Assembly: GCA_963678675.1 (NCBI GenBank)
Contig: OY783193.1
Span: 12,758,822-12,822,821, forward strand
DNA from: Xiphydria camelus
Taxonomy: Eukaryota; Arthropoda; Insecta; Hymenoptera; Xiphydriidae
Length of the DNA: 64,000 nucleotides
Direction: 5' to 3'
Shown: positions 36,651 through 48,730 of the stretch, piece after piece
Layout: each line of letters begins with the position of its first letter
How positions within the stretch are numbered: the stretch's first letter is position 1
Position numbers and translations under genes: made by a program
Notes under the pieces: model-generated
Database searches by the model: none
What the model was told of the DNA's origin: nothing
The model's input: only the letters and a program-made list of their open reading frames with translations

Positions 36651-37575
36651 TCATTTTATTTTCTTCGACTTCGATACCACTTTCTTCAAACTGGTACCTT
36701 TGCCATTAAAGATCAATCTATATAAACTCGTAACAATCCATTGTATGATGAACAACGCGACTAGGATGCAGAAGAATAAGAAGCCGTAAATATCGATCGA
36801 AGAGATTTGCCACCACATCAATTCCGCGCTCGGTGCTTTCAAAGCGTATCCGTTTCTTATGACGTATTCAACTGAATAAATCGCTAAATCTAACGGACTT
36901 ATAGGACGATCTCGGAATAGCCTGGATAACCTGTCCATATTTTTCCTGAAAAGAAAATCGTATTTATGTATAATCGTTGTCTGGATCGAGATGCTCTTAC
37001 TTGTAGGAAGGATCTTTGACGACGGTGTTCATGGCGATGGTTAACGATTCCTCCGTAATGCTGTTATAGTCCAATGACACGCCAATTTTTTTTGCAACAC
37101 AATTTTGTGTATTAAAAGGCTGATCGGCGAAGAGCGGTATGCCGATTATGGGAACGGCATGGAAAACTGCTTCTTGAATGCTCATAAGGCCGCCGTGAGT
37201 GATAAAGGCGCGCAAGTTCTTGTGTTCTACAATGTAACAACGCGACGACGATATCATTGAAGAATTTGTAATTGTAGATCCGTAAAATTTTAGACCATTA
37301 ATAATTTCATCGATGAAAAAACTGAAACTCACGTAATACTTGAAATTGTGGAACCCACGCAGCAGTCATGACGTTTTTGGGAAGACCCGGCGGTAGTTCC
37401 TCCTTTTTAACGACTTTCATCAATACGCGGATCGGTTCTATCTTTTTCAACGCCGAATATATCTCAGCTAAAATATTCTTCGGGAAAGATTCGATTCTCA
37501 CCATCGATCCCAGAGAGAAGTAGATGCAACCGTATTTGCTATCGTCTAGCCACTTTTTCATTTCCTATAAAAAGA

Positions 37576-37627
<52 letters not shown>

Positions 37628-38984
37628 GAGATAAACGAAGTCAAATAGAAATGTAAGTCACCTTCTTTGCTTACGGGACGCGAGCTTACCGGTGATAACT
37701 TTAAGCCATCGTCCCTCAAGTGCAAACCCCCTACCTCGACGATGGAGGGGTTAAACGCTTTTATACCGTTCAAGCTGTGGTGAGAATTACTCAGAATCAG
37801 AGCCCCAAAGTCTCTTTCGAGTTCACGAATTCCCGGAAGTTCGGGATTGATGTATTTCTCCACGTACTCTCTCTGGTGTTCCGTCTTACGATAGAATTGT
37901 ATCTTAAAATATAATCCTAAGAGAGTATTGCCCAGTCGTTGCCAAAAGTTCACACGATCGTTGTAGCTCGTGAAGATCATTGGGGAGAAAATGTAATTAT
38001 CAGGATTGCCCATAGAAGCGCCCATCCATGGAGATATTTCAGTGGTAGTGATCCCTACCACAGGGACCTTCAGATGACGGCCGAACGCTAAGTAGCATTG
38101 AAATGCGGATATCTGCGTTCAGTATATGAATTAATAATTTGTGTTAATATTTCTAATATAGCGAGGAAGGTCATAGGATGTGTTTTGCATTAATTTCAAC
38201 GGTATTACGAGCAGTATACAGATAGTATGATGATATAGTGTTAGGCACGAATAAAATAAGATAGGTGTGCCTAACTGACGCAATACGTTATCTTAAATGA
38301 ACGATTTACAGTAGATCCAGCTGCTCTTATAAACAGCAGAAGCTCTTATCTCTTATCTTTTACTGCTAATCGTGACTCGTGTCAGTCAAACGTTTTCCTT
38401 GCTTGACGTGTATTTGCTCTTTGATTTGAAGGAATTTACTTCAATTTGATGGTAACAGTAATAGTCACTAAGTCTTCCGAAACTTTACTACGTATCATAT
38501 TATACATTCACGTCGTTAAACGTATTCGAATGAAATTACTTGTAAGATGGACAAAGTTCGTCACCTCCATAACGATTACGTCGTATGGTGGGTCGCTGGG
38601 TGGATGCTTAATGAGGTCTTGTAACTTCGGGTGTGCCAGAAGCTCGCAGATGTCGTCTCCGATTAATTTGAATAATTCCTTCGAGGATTGAGCTCTAAGT
38701 GACACCATAAATTCGTACGATACATTGTTCATCGTCGCAGGCGTCGTCCCTTCCAAACTGATGTACGTGTAATTCTTGGACGTTTCTTTTAATGGAAAGT
38801 GACTGACCAAGTCGACTTGATGGCCACGTTCCACCAAACCCTTCATTAACTGTTCGAATAACATAAAGTGACTCTTTGCATTTAAGGGAAAAAGTCCAAG
38901 GATCCGATGAGCATCGCCGGTTCGGTCACTGAAAACCAGAACTAGAAATCCGACGAACAACGGTACCGAGCTTATCGTTTTCAT
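36651..38984 (-). CDS. UDP-glycosyltransferase UGT-C, intact, five exons
   Basis: Exons on the minus strand: 38984-38565, 38112-37690, 37564-37333, 37226-37001, 36945-36651. Together they give 1596 nt, or 531 aa, uninterrupted. Introns are GT-AG: 452, 125, 106 and 55 bp. A signal peptide covers about residues 1-26, and H39 in a KSHF context is the catalytic base. E140 at the exon 1/2 junction aligns with the dyad acid. The UGT signature runs from F366 to Q394, with WVPQ before it. A membrane span lies in the last 50 residues, followed by a basic lumen-to-cytosol stop and a KKIK (KKxx) ER signal. Closest relative in the window is UGT-E. A GA microsatellite occupies intron 2, and the long-TIR transposon starts about 25 bp past the stop. 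It lies in the spacer of the UGT-B/UGT-D inverted duplication. Probable detoxification or endobiotic conjugation enzyme; substrate unknown. Confidence 0.95.
37579..37622. repeat. (GA)n microsatellite in UGT-C intron 2
   Basis: About 22 uninterrupted GA units. On the minus strand it lets the exon 2 frame run on as a Ser-Leu repeat, which is an intron artefact, since the donor at 37689-37688 and the acceptor at 37566-37565 both give the family-standard junctions. Confidence 0.95.
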
Positions 38985-38999
38985 TGCGATTTTTCAAGT

Positions 39000-39338
39000 T
39001 CACTGACAAAGATTAGATGGTACCACACCCATCTGTACTATCGTAAACGTTGTCGATACAATTTCACTTTTAGGTTTAATGGTAAAAATCTACCCTCGCG
39101 GCATTATCACTTAATATTGTTGGTTTTATGTTAAGAAGAGATCATGTACTCTACACACTTTAACGGAGCTTAAGCATTACCTCCGTCGTTTCACGATAAA
39201 CTGAAGTCGCTCTCTGAGATCCATTACTTTTGTATATCTGATTATTATTCTCTCAATGATTTGACTTCCCCCAATCGGTCATTAAGACCAACTAAGATTA
39301 CAGAACTGGTTATCTACCATTCCGAGTGAAAACCCGAA
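39000..39338. promoter_or_regulatory. UGT-C upstream region
   Basis: About 350 bp lie between the UGT-C start and the mariner element. It is AT-rich without a recognisable repeat, so it is the likely site of the proximal promoter. I do not see a clear TATA box or initiator and call it on position only. Confidence 0.25.
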
Positions 39339-39350
39339 ATGTACGAAATA

Positions 39351-40199
39351 TGGCTATCTAATAACGAGACTGACGCTGCTACAGAAGAACTACGCACGCG
39401 CCAAACGCCAGCGACCGACAGCTGTTATCGTGAAGCCTTCTCTTTCGAATGCGGTGCCTCTCGCTTCTGTAAACAAATTAGTATAGCCGTAGTCTTCGTT
39501 CGTATTAAAGTTGTTTTTTTGTTTCGCCGGAAAAATGTTAAGTGTAACAATAAAGCAACGAATTGTTGTGAAATTTCACATGAAACTTGGAAAAATAGCC
39601 ACTGAAACTTATAATTTATTGAAAGAAGTGTATGGCAATTAATGTTTATCGCGTGCACGTGTTTTTGAGTGATTTAAGTGTTTTCAAGATTGTCGAGAAG
39701 ACGTTGAAGATGATTCACGCCCGGGTCGCCCTTCCGCGTCAAAAACGGATGACAATACTGAAAAAATCGGTAAAAATAGGTCAAACTATTAATCAACATT
39801 ACAACCTTCACGTAAAACGACCCGAATTGTGGAAGAACAAGTCATGGATTCTCCACCAAGACAATGCGAAGAGGTTTCTAGCCAAGTACAACATCACAGT
39901 GTTAGACCATCCGCCTTATTCGCCGGATCTTGCGCCGTGCGACTTCTGCTTGTTTCCTAAGGTGAAATCTGGATTAAAAGGAACAAGATTTGAGTCCGTT
40001 GAAGCTGTGAAAGAGAAAGCGGCACGCGTCCTAAAGCAATTGACAGAAGAAGACTGCCAGCACTGTTTCGAACAATGGAAGATTCGCATGGAGCGCTGTA
40101 TGGACAGAGAAGGGGTGTATATTAAAGGTGATGATAAGTAAATATGTATGAAATCAAAATAAAATATTTTACAGCATCAGTCTCGTTATTTGATAGCCA
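39351..40199 (+). mobile_element. Internally deleted mariner element, about 850 bp
   Basis: The inverted termini TGGCTATCTAATAACGAGACTG and CAGTCTCGTTATTTGATAGCCA bound the element; the left flank is TA and the right flank is CA, a decayed TA duplication. The transposase starts near 39535 with an HTH segment (QRIVVKFHMKLGK, ETYNLLKEVYG). It breaks at stops near 39633-39680, continues as a GRPSASKTDDN-type segment, and then jumps across a large deletion at about 39780. The C-terminal half is the open frame to 40141. It carries HQDNA and PYSPDLAPCDF, that is, the second and third catalytic Asp of a DD34D enzyme. The first Asp is in the deleted part, so it is inactive. Confidence 0.88.
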
Positions 40200-40856
40200 C
40201 AACCTCGTATGTGGTTTGATGTAGCGTGGTTCACAATTCAGTTAAAATTACCGATTCTATTACGTTCCACCATTCCCATAACATTTAGTATTTATTATAT
40301 AATAATGGAGGACCTACAAATCTACCATAAAAATTCCCTAAAGAAGAGCCTCCAGCGATTCGGCAGCTTCAGATGTCCATGAAGTTAGCACCCCATTTTT
40401 CGAATTTGACAATTTTTGCACTTGTACCAGCTTTTACTACGTTTGTACCGCGTTGTACTATAAAGATAATATCGCTAACGTTAATGGTTTAAGAGGAATC
40501 TTGAAAAATTGATTTTTCGACTAGCACTTGTACTGCATTAGCCCATGCAATAGGTAGGTTTATCCTACAAAAATTAAGGGAGTTTTGAAATTTGGTAGTT
40601 TAGCTCAGTTTCATATCCTGAACAACATATTAAATTTGCAAAATCGTATCGATGACAACAGTGCCGCCATATTAATAAAATAGCGTCCAAAACCAGTTTT
40701 GTTGCATTATCTTCTTTCCAGCCTCCTCCTCCTCCTAGGTAAAAGGTAGTTATTATAAAAGTTTTAGAGAATAAAATTTTCTACGAGTTTTGTTTAAAAC
40801 TTTTTTCTCAAACAAATAATTTCAGAGTTACGCTTAAGTAAACTGGAACACTTTTC
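40200..40856. other. Intergenic, no gene recognised
   Basis: AT-rich with a short CTCCTCCTCCTCCT run near 40720-40735. No open frame of interest. Confidence 0.35.
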
Positions 40857-40860
40857 TTAA

Positions 40861-41143
40861 CCCTCAAACGCTACAATGGGTCCTATAGGACCTGAGCGTT
40901 TATTTCAATGTGCTGTATCTTCAAAATCTAATAAAATTTGTTTGCAAAATATTTGTTATAAGCAATAAACAGTGGTAAGTAAATGTAATATATTCATTAA
41001 GGTAAGACTGAGCTACAATTTAAAAAAAAATTTAGTGTGTTATGTCAATTTGAACGCGAGATATTGCAGTTTAAACTTTCCTCGGGTCTTTATGGACCGA
41101 TTGTAGCGGGAACGAAAAATTCGGAGGTTGTAGCGTTTGAGGG
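40861..41143. mobile_element. piggyBac-like MITE, 283 bp, TTAA target duplication
   Basis: TTAA flanks both sides (40857-40860, 41144-41147). The termini CCCTCAAACGCTACAA and TTGTAGCGTTTGAGGG are perfect 16-bp inverted repeats. A second internal inverted pair surrounds GGTCCTATAGGACC and CCTCGGGTCTTTATGGACC. No coding capacity, so it is mobilised in trans if at all. Confidence 0.85.
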
Positions 41144-42484
41144 TTAAAATTGCATTCGCGTACCCTTTTCACTCTCAACTTTACTAATTACCGATTCATT
41201 GTGCTTTCATAATCAATTGTACTCATTTGTGCATAATGTAGAGAGAGTAGGTACTTACGTATCGTCGCGATGTAATTTGTCTTGTTTTTTTGGACAATAT
41301 GGACGTTAGGGATGGTATTTCTCCACAATATCTGCAACGAAATTGAGAGATTTTACGACATATCTCTAGAAACAACGGAGCAGCATGTGAACATGAGAAG
41401 TTCACGCATTATTCGCGACAATAAAGACCTCGAGAAACTGGAAAATTGGTTCACCTAGCATTAGCCGTTCCCGAAGATCAGTGACTTAATGTCCATAAGC
41501 ACGGGAATCATTGGAGATGAGCAGATTAACTACCACGTGGCTCATGTACATGTCTCAAGAGATCGGGACTGCAACAATTTTACAGGTGATCGGTAAGGAC
41601 TTCGCTTCCATCAAATTCGAGGGCAAGGAGAGAAGTTGTAGAAGCGTATTAAGTAAATGTATCGCGTGTTCCCTTAGGCGTTTATTTTCAAATATAAATG
41701 AATTTTCTCGAAGCTTAGTGTCCCTTGGACACTACTAATTTCTGTCTGTCCGTTCGTCCGTCCGCTATCAAAATTTATTTAAATGGATGTATCTCTTAAA
41801 CTAATGAACAGATCTCAACCATTTAAATTTTGTTTCATAGAGCTCCATGGAGAGAATGTGCGTTTAAATTTTCATTGAAATTGGTTCGTCTGTTCTGAAT
41901 TTATCACAGAACGAAAAATCTCCTAGATTCGCAGTTTTTGGCGAGTAACTAAGAACGATTCATCCGATTTCGATGAAATTTTGACGAAAACTTAGCGGTA
42001 CTCAGTCGAAAGTGTATCAACAATTTGGTCAAATTTCGTCCAGTAGTTTTGAAGAATTTGCTCAAAAACGTCGAAATTTTTATGCAAATGTTGAACCCCC
42101 CTTTTTTCGCACGCTTTTATCGATCTTTACCAAATTTTTCAGTAATATGTGGGGTGATCTGGTATTGTTCGGTGTTGCGAATGAAACCTATGTGTTCAGC
42201 GGTTTTGTAGTTACCAATCAAAAAGTAAAATATTACGTTCCGCAATAACTTTTGAGCAGATCATGCACTTTAAATGTTTATTAGCTTGTTGAACGCAGCT
42301 CGAAACTACGATTAAGATGACTTATAGATTAAAAAAATATCGGTTCAGTTTCAATAAAGTTGTTGGAAAAGAAGTTTTCTAAGTTTAACGTTTTTTTTGA
42401 CATTTTTTGATTGCGTGTTTCGATTTCATCGAAATTTAGCGAACTTGTAGAAGGAGAAAAACGAAACATTCTGATATAAAAAAA

Positions 42485-43190
42485 CGAGTTAGTCATTCTA
42501 ACTTGCAATAGATGGTACAACAAACATATGAAACATATGGTAGAACAATATTGCGTGGAAGTCATGTGGGTGTATTCGGTTACAGACAATTATTAAAAAA
42601 TTAAAAAACAATGCTGCGTGGAAGTCGTGTGGGTTTATTCGGTTACAGACAATTATTAAAAAAATTATCGTCTTTTTCTAATAACTTCATTTAACCGAAT
42701 ATACCCACATTACTTCCACGCAACATTGTTCTGCCAGATGTTAACACATCAATTAGATATCTCTTCCTTGCAATCACATACTGTTTCACATGGTTCGAAG
42801 GAAGAGATATCTAATTGATGTGTTAACATCTGGCAGAACAATGTTGCGTGGAAGTGATGTGGGTATATTCGGTTAAATGAAGTTATTAGAAAAAGACGAC
42901 AATTTTTTAAATAATTGTCTGTAACCGAATAAACCCACACGACTTCCACGCAGCATTGTTTTTTAATTTTTTAATAATTGTCTGTAACCGAATACACCCA
43001 CATGACTTCCACGCAATATTGTTCTACCATATGTTTATACATCTATTGCAAGTTAGAATGACTAACTCATTTTTAGTTTTTTAATAATTGTCTGTAACCG
43101 ATTACACCCACATGACTTCCACGCAACATTGTTCTGCCATATGTTTACACATCTATTGCAAGTTAGAATGACTAACTCGTTTCTGTAGTT
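42485..43190. repeat. Nested foldback cluster, right arm only
   Basis: A hairpin centred near 42785 has concentric arms. Inner arms are TTAACACATCAATTAGATATC and its complement. Middle arms are GTTGCGTGGAAGT(C/G)ATGTGGGT with CGGTTACAGACAATTATTAA blocks. Outer arms are CATATGGTAGAACAATATTG and its complement, down to GAGTTAGTCATTCTAACTTG at 42485 and 43065. The right end segment is tandemly duplicated (43075-43185). The core is related to 1325-1425. Confidence 0.8.
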
Positions 43191-43554
43191 CGACATATAG
43201 TTTGCCTTCCTCTTCCTCGCAATGTCTGTAAAATATTAATCAGTAAGTAACTGAAACAGTTAAAACTACAAATTAGTAAATAAATGATTGTCGTGTACTA
43301 ATGAAATATGTATACAGAAGGATAAAAGTATTCCGTATATTTACACTTACCAGCGACATTTGACTCCATTGTAGGTATAGGTTATGGAAGTCACGAATTG
43401 GTATCTCGTTTTTTTAGAAATCGTAGTGCAACTGTTGTTATACACTGAAAACAGTATAAAGATGTACGTTCTGGAGATAGAAGCGTCTATCATGGGAATG
43501 GTGATGTTGTGTGAATAATGGAAAGTACTCATCGTTATTCTGAAATCCACGATT

Positions 43555-44635
43555 TCGAGGATACCGTATGTCCCACTCTGTACGGGCCAGTTTGAAGTTA
43601 CCTTCGGGGAGGCTTGGTCGGTACTTGAGTCATTTAATACCGGTAGAAGTCGAGTCGGTAGTTAGAGTTGATGTCAATTCGGGTGATCGAAGCGTCTAAC
43701 TTCGAAATTATGAATTTGTGAATAATGGAAATTACTCACCATTATTCACAAATTCATAATTTCGAGGTTAGACGCTTCTATCTCCCGAATTGATACCAAC
43801 TCTAACTACCGACTCGACTTCTACCGGTATTAAATGTTTCGATTACCGACCAAGCCTCCCTGAAGGTAACTTTCAAACTGGCCCGTACAGAGTGGGACAT
43901 ACGGTAGACGCTCTGATTTCTCGAATTGATACCGACTCTAATTACCGACTCGACTTGTACCGATAGGTATACCTAGGTGTGAGCGCTTTTTTCTGTACCG
44001 ACATTTAGGTACCTACCGTATGTCCCACTCTGTACGGGCCAGTTTGAAGTTACCTTCGGGGAGGCTTGGTCGGTACTTGAGTGATTTAATACCGGTAGAA
44101 GTCGAATCGATAATTAGAGTTGGTGTCAATTCGTGAGATCGAAGCGTCTAACCTCGAAATTATGGATTTAAATGGAATGGAAATTACTCACCATTATTCA
44201 CAAATTCATAATTTCGTGGTTAGACACTTCGATCTCCCGAATTGACACCAACTCTAACTACCGACTCGACTTCTACCGGTATTAAATCACTCAAGTACCG
44301 ACCAAGCCTCCCCGAAGGTAACTTCAAACTGGCCCGTACAGAGTGGGACATACGGTATATACCGTATGTCCGTCTCTGTACTGGCCAGTTTGAAAGTTAC
44401 CTTCGGATCGGCTTGGTCGGTACTCGAGTCATTTAATACGGTAGAAGTCGATTCGGCAGTCAGAGTTGATGTCAATTCGGGAGATCGAAACGTCTAACCT
44501 CGAAATTGTGAATTTGTGATTAATGGAAATTACGAAAATAATTATAATTACGGTATAAATGTCTCGATTACCGACCAAGCCTATCCGAAGGTAACTTTCA
44601 AACTGGCCAGTACAGAGACGGACATACGGTACTAA
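43555..44635. repeat. Tandem array of foldback elements with ACCGTATGTCC ends
   Basis: Three successive hairpins of about 280-350 bp occupy 43563-43912, 44016-44357 and 44357-44631. Each starts ACCGTATGTCC(C/G)(A/T)CTCTGTAC and ends with the complement GGACATACGGT. Arms contain TTGGTCGGTAC and ACTCGACTTCTACCGGTA blocks and a central CACCATTATTCACAAATTCA loop. Partial copies lie at 43912-43985 and 45050-45145 and a fuller one at 62565-62938. Open frames here run through the hairpins. Confidence 0.85.
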
Positions 44636-45520
44636 TAGTTATTTTCGTTATTAGGGCGTGAAGCGCTGTTTCTAACGAGAGTGAAGTTTGCCGCACGAGC
44701 GAAGCGAGTACGGCAATCACACTCGTTAGAACGGCGCGAAACAACCGAATAACGAATTCTATTTTTTGTCACTAAGTGTCAAACACGAGATTGACGATTT
44801 CACGCACTGCGCAGGTTATTTCACGCACCGCGCAACTTTTCACGAATTGGTGTGAAAGATGATTTCACATGCGTCGAGGACGCCCATGAAACCGAGTATT
44901 TGACACTGAGTGACAAAAAAGTATTAGAAATTGTAGTGAACGCGTTGTTAAATACTGAAAACAGTAGAAAGTTTTACGTTCTGGAGATAGAAGCGTCTGA
45001 CCTCGGAATTGTGATTGTGTGAAGAATGGAAAGTACTCACCGTTATTCTGAAAATCACGATTTCGAGGTTAGACACTCCGAATTGACAGCGACTGTAACT
45101 ACCGACTCGACTTGTACCGGTATAAATACCGACCAAGCCCAGCCGAAGGTAAATGTCAAGATCCTGCACCGAGCTCACACGAACACACACTAATGTCGTT
45201 AACAGTTCCCCCACCACTTCCATGAAATCACTCCGTCGCGAGCCTAAAGATGTTTACACATCAAAAATTTTTCAAAATCGCACCAGCCGTTCAGAAGTTA
45301 CGGATGATGTTTTTTAAAGAATTTTTGATAAAAATATAATTTTTTTAATTTTAAAAAATGAATCGACCAAATGACACGTTTAGGATAGAGAATCCATCTT
45401 AGAGTTAATAATCCACGCTCCGCAAATACTACGAAGCGAGGAGTGAAGCGCTTTCCTTTTTTCGTCATCATCTCGATTTTGATAATTCTAATTTCTCAAT
45501 TAATCATCTCTTTCCAACAG

Positions 45521-47540
45521 ATCTCCCTAGCGCAATGTTACCTTGCCTTCGGCCGCCACCTCAACGCACCTGTAATCGGTTTGGCTTCATCCACATTAAG
45601 TCCTTGGATGTATAAAATTATGGGAAGCCCCGAAAACTTTCCCTCCTCCCCGATGAGCTTCCTAAGCTTAACGAGAGCATGAGCTTCTGGCAACGATTGA
45701 CGAACACCGTCATGGGGATTTATACCGACGTAGAGTTCGATCAAGCACTCGGCCCGTCAAGAGGAATACGTGAAAAAGTACATTTCAGCGGATCTCCCTG
45801 GGATTAAACAGCTCGAGAAGGACTTGGCCCTGCTTTTGGCCAACTCTCATCACGGCATGAACGGCATCAATGCGATTACTCCGGCCATCGTCGAAGTCGT
45901 TAACCTCCGCGTGAAGGAAGACAACACGTCCGAGATAATGCGTCCGGTATAAAATGCACGCGATAAATTAGCGAAAATTTATAAGTACACAAAGAATGTC
46001 GTAATCGGTCGTAACCGTGGCTAACGGACGAGCATAAATTTTGGTATCCCGTTTTTTCAGAGCTTTAAGAGATAGATGTACGAGAGTACGGATGGCTTTA
46101 TTTACTTTTCGATGGGGTCGATGGTGAAGATCGAAACTTTGCCCGAGAAGATCTTGTCCGTGACTTTGTTGTCGTTCGAGAATATAGCGTCGATTCGGGT
46201 TCTAATGAAGATCGCCAATTCGACGGAACTACCAGAGGAGCTTCCCAACAACGTCATCACCATACCCTGGGTACCACAGCAACAAGTATTACGTGTGCAA
46301 GAGCCGTTTCTTTCCTTATCGACCGTTATATGATTTTCCATTATGACGTCTCATACTCTGAGAGATAATTATTCGTTCGGGAACATTTCTTGCGAACAGT
46401 AGACATTTATTTATATGTCTAGAGCGAGAATTGATCTAGAGTAAATGAATTTCTTACGTCATCCAATTAACAAATTTTTCCGAGTGTGGAGTATATCGCA
46501 CAAGTGGCCAGATGAGCAAATTCCCTGAGTGCAGTTGTCTGCCAGCAGGAGCGACTATGCGCCGATCCCGCGCGTCTCCCCTAAAATGCCCCTACCGGAT
46601 TGACACTCGTCAGCTCCCGGAGAGCAGATAGCTTAACACGAATGTCCCATATACGTTTCCTCCTGCATCGTATTCAACGTTCAGCCGTAACTTGCGCGCG
46701 ATTATATTAGAATTTAATCGAGGGAACTGTACGCGGCAGACGTTACATTTCATCCCGTTCCAACGATGAGATATCTCTCGAGGGTCGCGAGAATACCTCG
46801 AGCGTAGGCGATATACCGACGCGTGGATGTGTGAACGCGATTTCGTTCGCCGCAGGACTCCACAACGTCGGGTCTTTATAACGCACGATGGTCTCTTGAG
46901 CTCCCAAGAAGCCGTCTATTGGGCCGTCCCTATGATCGGCATTCCACTTTTCACCGAGCAACCGAACAACGTGAAAAACTACGTCAGCCAAAAAATCACC
47001 GTCAATTTGACGCAGGAAGAGATTACGGAGAAGACGTTAACCACTGCTCTAAACTCTGTGTTGACGGTTCCGTCCTACACACACACAAGTGAGTATATAA
47101 ATATCACCGAGATGAAGAAATTTTGCTCGGTTATAACTTTGATACATTCTGTAGAAAAATACATCAGTGGAAAGATTGATAGATAAATAGACGGTTAAAT
47201 AGGTGAATATATGGACGAGTGAAATTGACTTTTATATTAGATAAGTTTTAATAATTTCAGACGTATTATCATGAGAATCTCCAAGCTATTAAAGGATCGA
47301 CCGATGAAACCATTGGACACGGGAATCTTTTTGGTGGAGTACATCGCCAGAAACGGAAACGTCCTGAGGTCACCAGTTGTCGGTTTTACGTGGTGGCAAT
47401 TACCATCATTCGACGTATACACCGGCCTCTTGCTTGGCTTTATACTCGCGTTTTTCATTTTAATTATGATTGTCAATGATGTATTCGGAGCTTTCCTTAG
47501 CGGTAGAAGTATCGGTTTGAGATTATTTTCGGTCTGGTGA
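45521..47540 (+). pseudogene. UGT-D, duplicated UDP-glycosyltransferase pseudogene lacking exon 1
   Basis: Exons 2-5 are recognisable: 45521-45946, 46061-46292, 46856-47088, 47261-47540, with splice sites preserved. Disruptions: a 1-bp deletion in exon 2 near 45670 (after FLSL); TGG to TAG at 46073-46075 in exon 3; and a 1-bp deletion at about 46870 plus a CA-rich 8-bp insertion near 47080 in exon 4. The signature reads THDG instead of THGG. Exon 5 is open and encodes the membrane span (GLLLGFILAFFILIMIV) without a clear KKxx end. No exon 1 was found on the + strand upstream; the duplication breakpoint lies in intron 1. It is the reverse-orientation copy of UGT-B, but the two copies carry mostly different lesions, so both decayed after duplication. 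Confidence 0.9.
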
Positions 47541-47947
47541 CCGACGTCGGAGAAAAATTACTGAAGAGTGATTCTTTCATTCCGCTTAGGTTCTCGTAGA
47601 AAGGCAAGGTAACTTTCCAAATAACTGTAACGGTACCGGTGGCTGACTCTTTAATATAACAAATAGATGTACAAGTATTTTTGTACTGGCAAAATACTCG
47701 AATGGTTTATTACGCATTATGATACTTTTCAATTCAAATACATTCATGCTACAAAAACCTTCACAAACGATACTTTTGTAATATTAACTAATCATAATGA
47801 TATCCACGCAATACAAAAATCGCACGGGAGCCTTTTTACATCTGCTTAAAAATAACGAACGATCGCGCGAAGTGGCGCGCTGCTTTCGTGTCACGAGAAT
47901 TCGATCGCAAAAGGGATCGAAAAATCGATTCTCTGCGGTTAAACTTT

Positions 47948-48640
47948 TCAATGTCTGCCCGATCGACCATCTCTTCCTTTATCGTCTCTGCTTCCCTTGC
48001 TGCAACGCTTCTTCGACCCTGACCTCCTGTCGCGCGATCGCGATCTGCGCTTGCGATCTCCGCCCTTTTCTCGGCTATACAAGTAGCGACGCAATTCACG
48101 AGAAATCGGTTTCAAGTGCATAAAGTTGCAGAAGCCCGACCGCGTGCACTCTGCCATCTCATACTGGCGGCAACAAGCTTCCCTGAAGTCGGTTACGGGA
48201 GAGAGTTCCGCATAAACGACCCTTCCACCGAACCAACGATTGTTTAGATCGTTTACCGCCTTCTCGGCGTCCTCTTCCCTCCGGAATTTGATGTACACAT
48301 TACCGACCAAATGATCACCGAGGTTGTCACAAACATTCATCTCCTCGATCTCTCCGTATTTATCCTCGCACTCCACGAAGACGTCCTCAAAGAAATTATC
48401 GTAATGTTCCTGCATTTCTTTATCCGAAACATTTGCTACCAAGTGAGAGCCGTCCGCACTTTTCGCAGAGTTCTGGGGATTCACATAAAGGTTTTGCAGG
48501 AGGCATGTCTGACTGAAAGTTGGTTTATTGTGGATGCGCGAACATCTGTCGCCGTGACGACAAGCGCCGATCTTGAAGTAAAAGGAGCAATTTACTTTGT
48601 CCTTTTCAGTTCCAAAAATGGAAGCTAAATACTCGGCCAT
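47948..48640 (-). CDS. U2af38: U2af38-like (U2AF small subunit) intronless copy
   Basis: U2AF small subunit recognises the AG of 3' splice sites in the nucleus with the large U2AF subunit. This 230-aa frame matches the family from its first residue (MAEYLASIFGTEKDKVNCSF). It has CCCH zinc finger 1 (C18, C27, C33, H37), the U2AF-homology motif about 65-147, CCCH finger 2 (C157, C165, C171, H175) and a short RS/RD-rich tail from about 196. The whole protein lies in one exon, whereas the family gene is normally split, so I infer a retrocopy. The frame is unbroken, and 28 upstream codons are also open. Substitutions at positions I recall as conserved (Cys at 46, Val at 141, Ala at 163) suggest relaxed or altered constraint. 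No clear poly-A tract remains. It could be an expressed retrogene. Confidence 0.85.
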   Translation of the reverse strand: MAEYLASIFGTEKDKVNCSFYFKIGACRHGDRCSRIHNKPTFSQTCLLQNLYVNPQNSAKSADGSHLVANVSDKEMQEHYDNFFEDVFVECEDKYGEIEEMNVCDNLGDHLVGNVYIKFRREEDAEKAVNDLNNRWFGGRVVYAELSPVTDFREACCRQYEMAECTRSGFCNFMHLKPISRELRRYLYSREKGGDRKRRSRSRDRRSGSKKRCSKGSRDDKGRDGRSGRH

Positions 48641-48730
48641 CGTTCCCCTCGGCGGTTTGACCTTCGCGGAACGCGCAGTCAGAAAATCTGTGGAAGAAAA
48701 TCCTGTGAAGAACGCTACGAACACACGAAA

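Noticed and set aside
37558..37690. Ser-Leu repeat tail on the UGT-C exon 2 frame
   Set aside because: It is read-through of the GA microsatellite in intron 2; the standard donor and acceptor remove it and restore the family junction.
44242..44475. Thr/Ser-rich short open frames on both strands
   Set aside because: They run through the arms of foldback elements and exist on both strands because the sequence is palindromic.
47836..48099. 87-codon minus-strand frame overlapping the U2af38 copy
   Set aside because: It overlaps the 3' end of the U2af38 frame in another phase and has no recognisable product.
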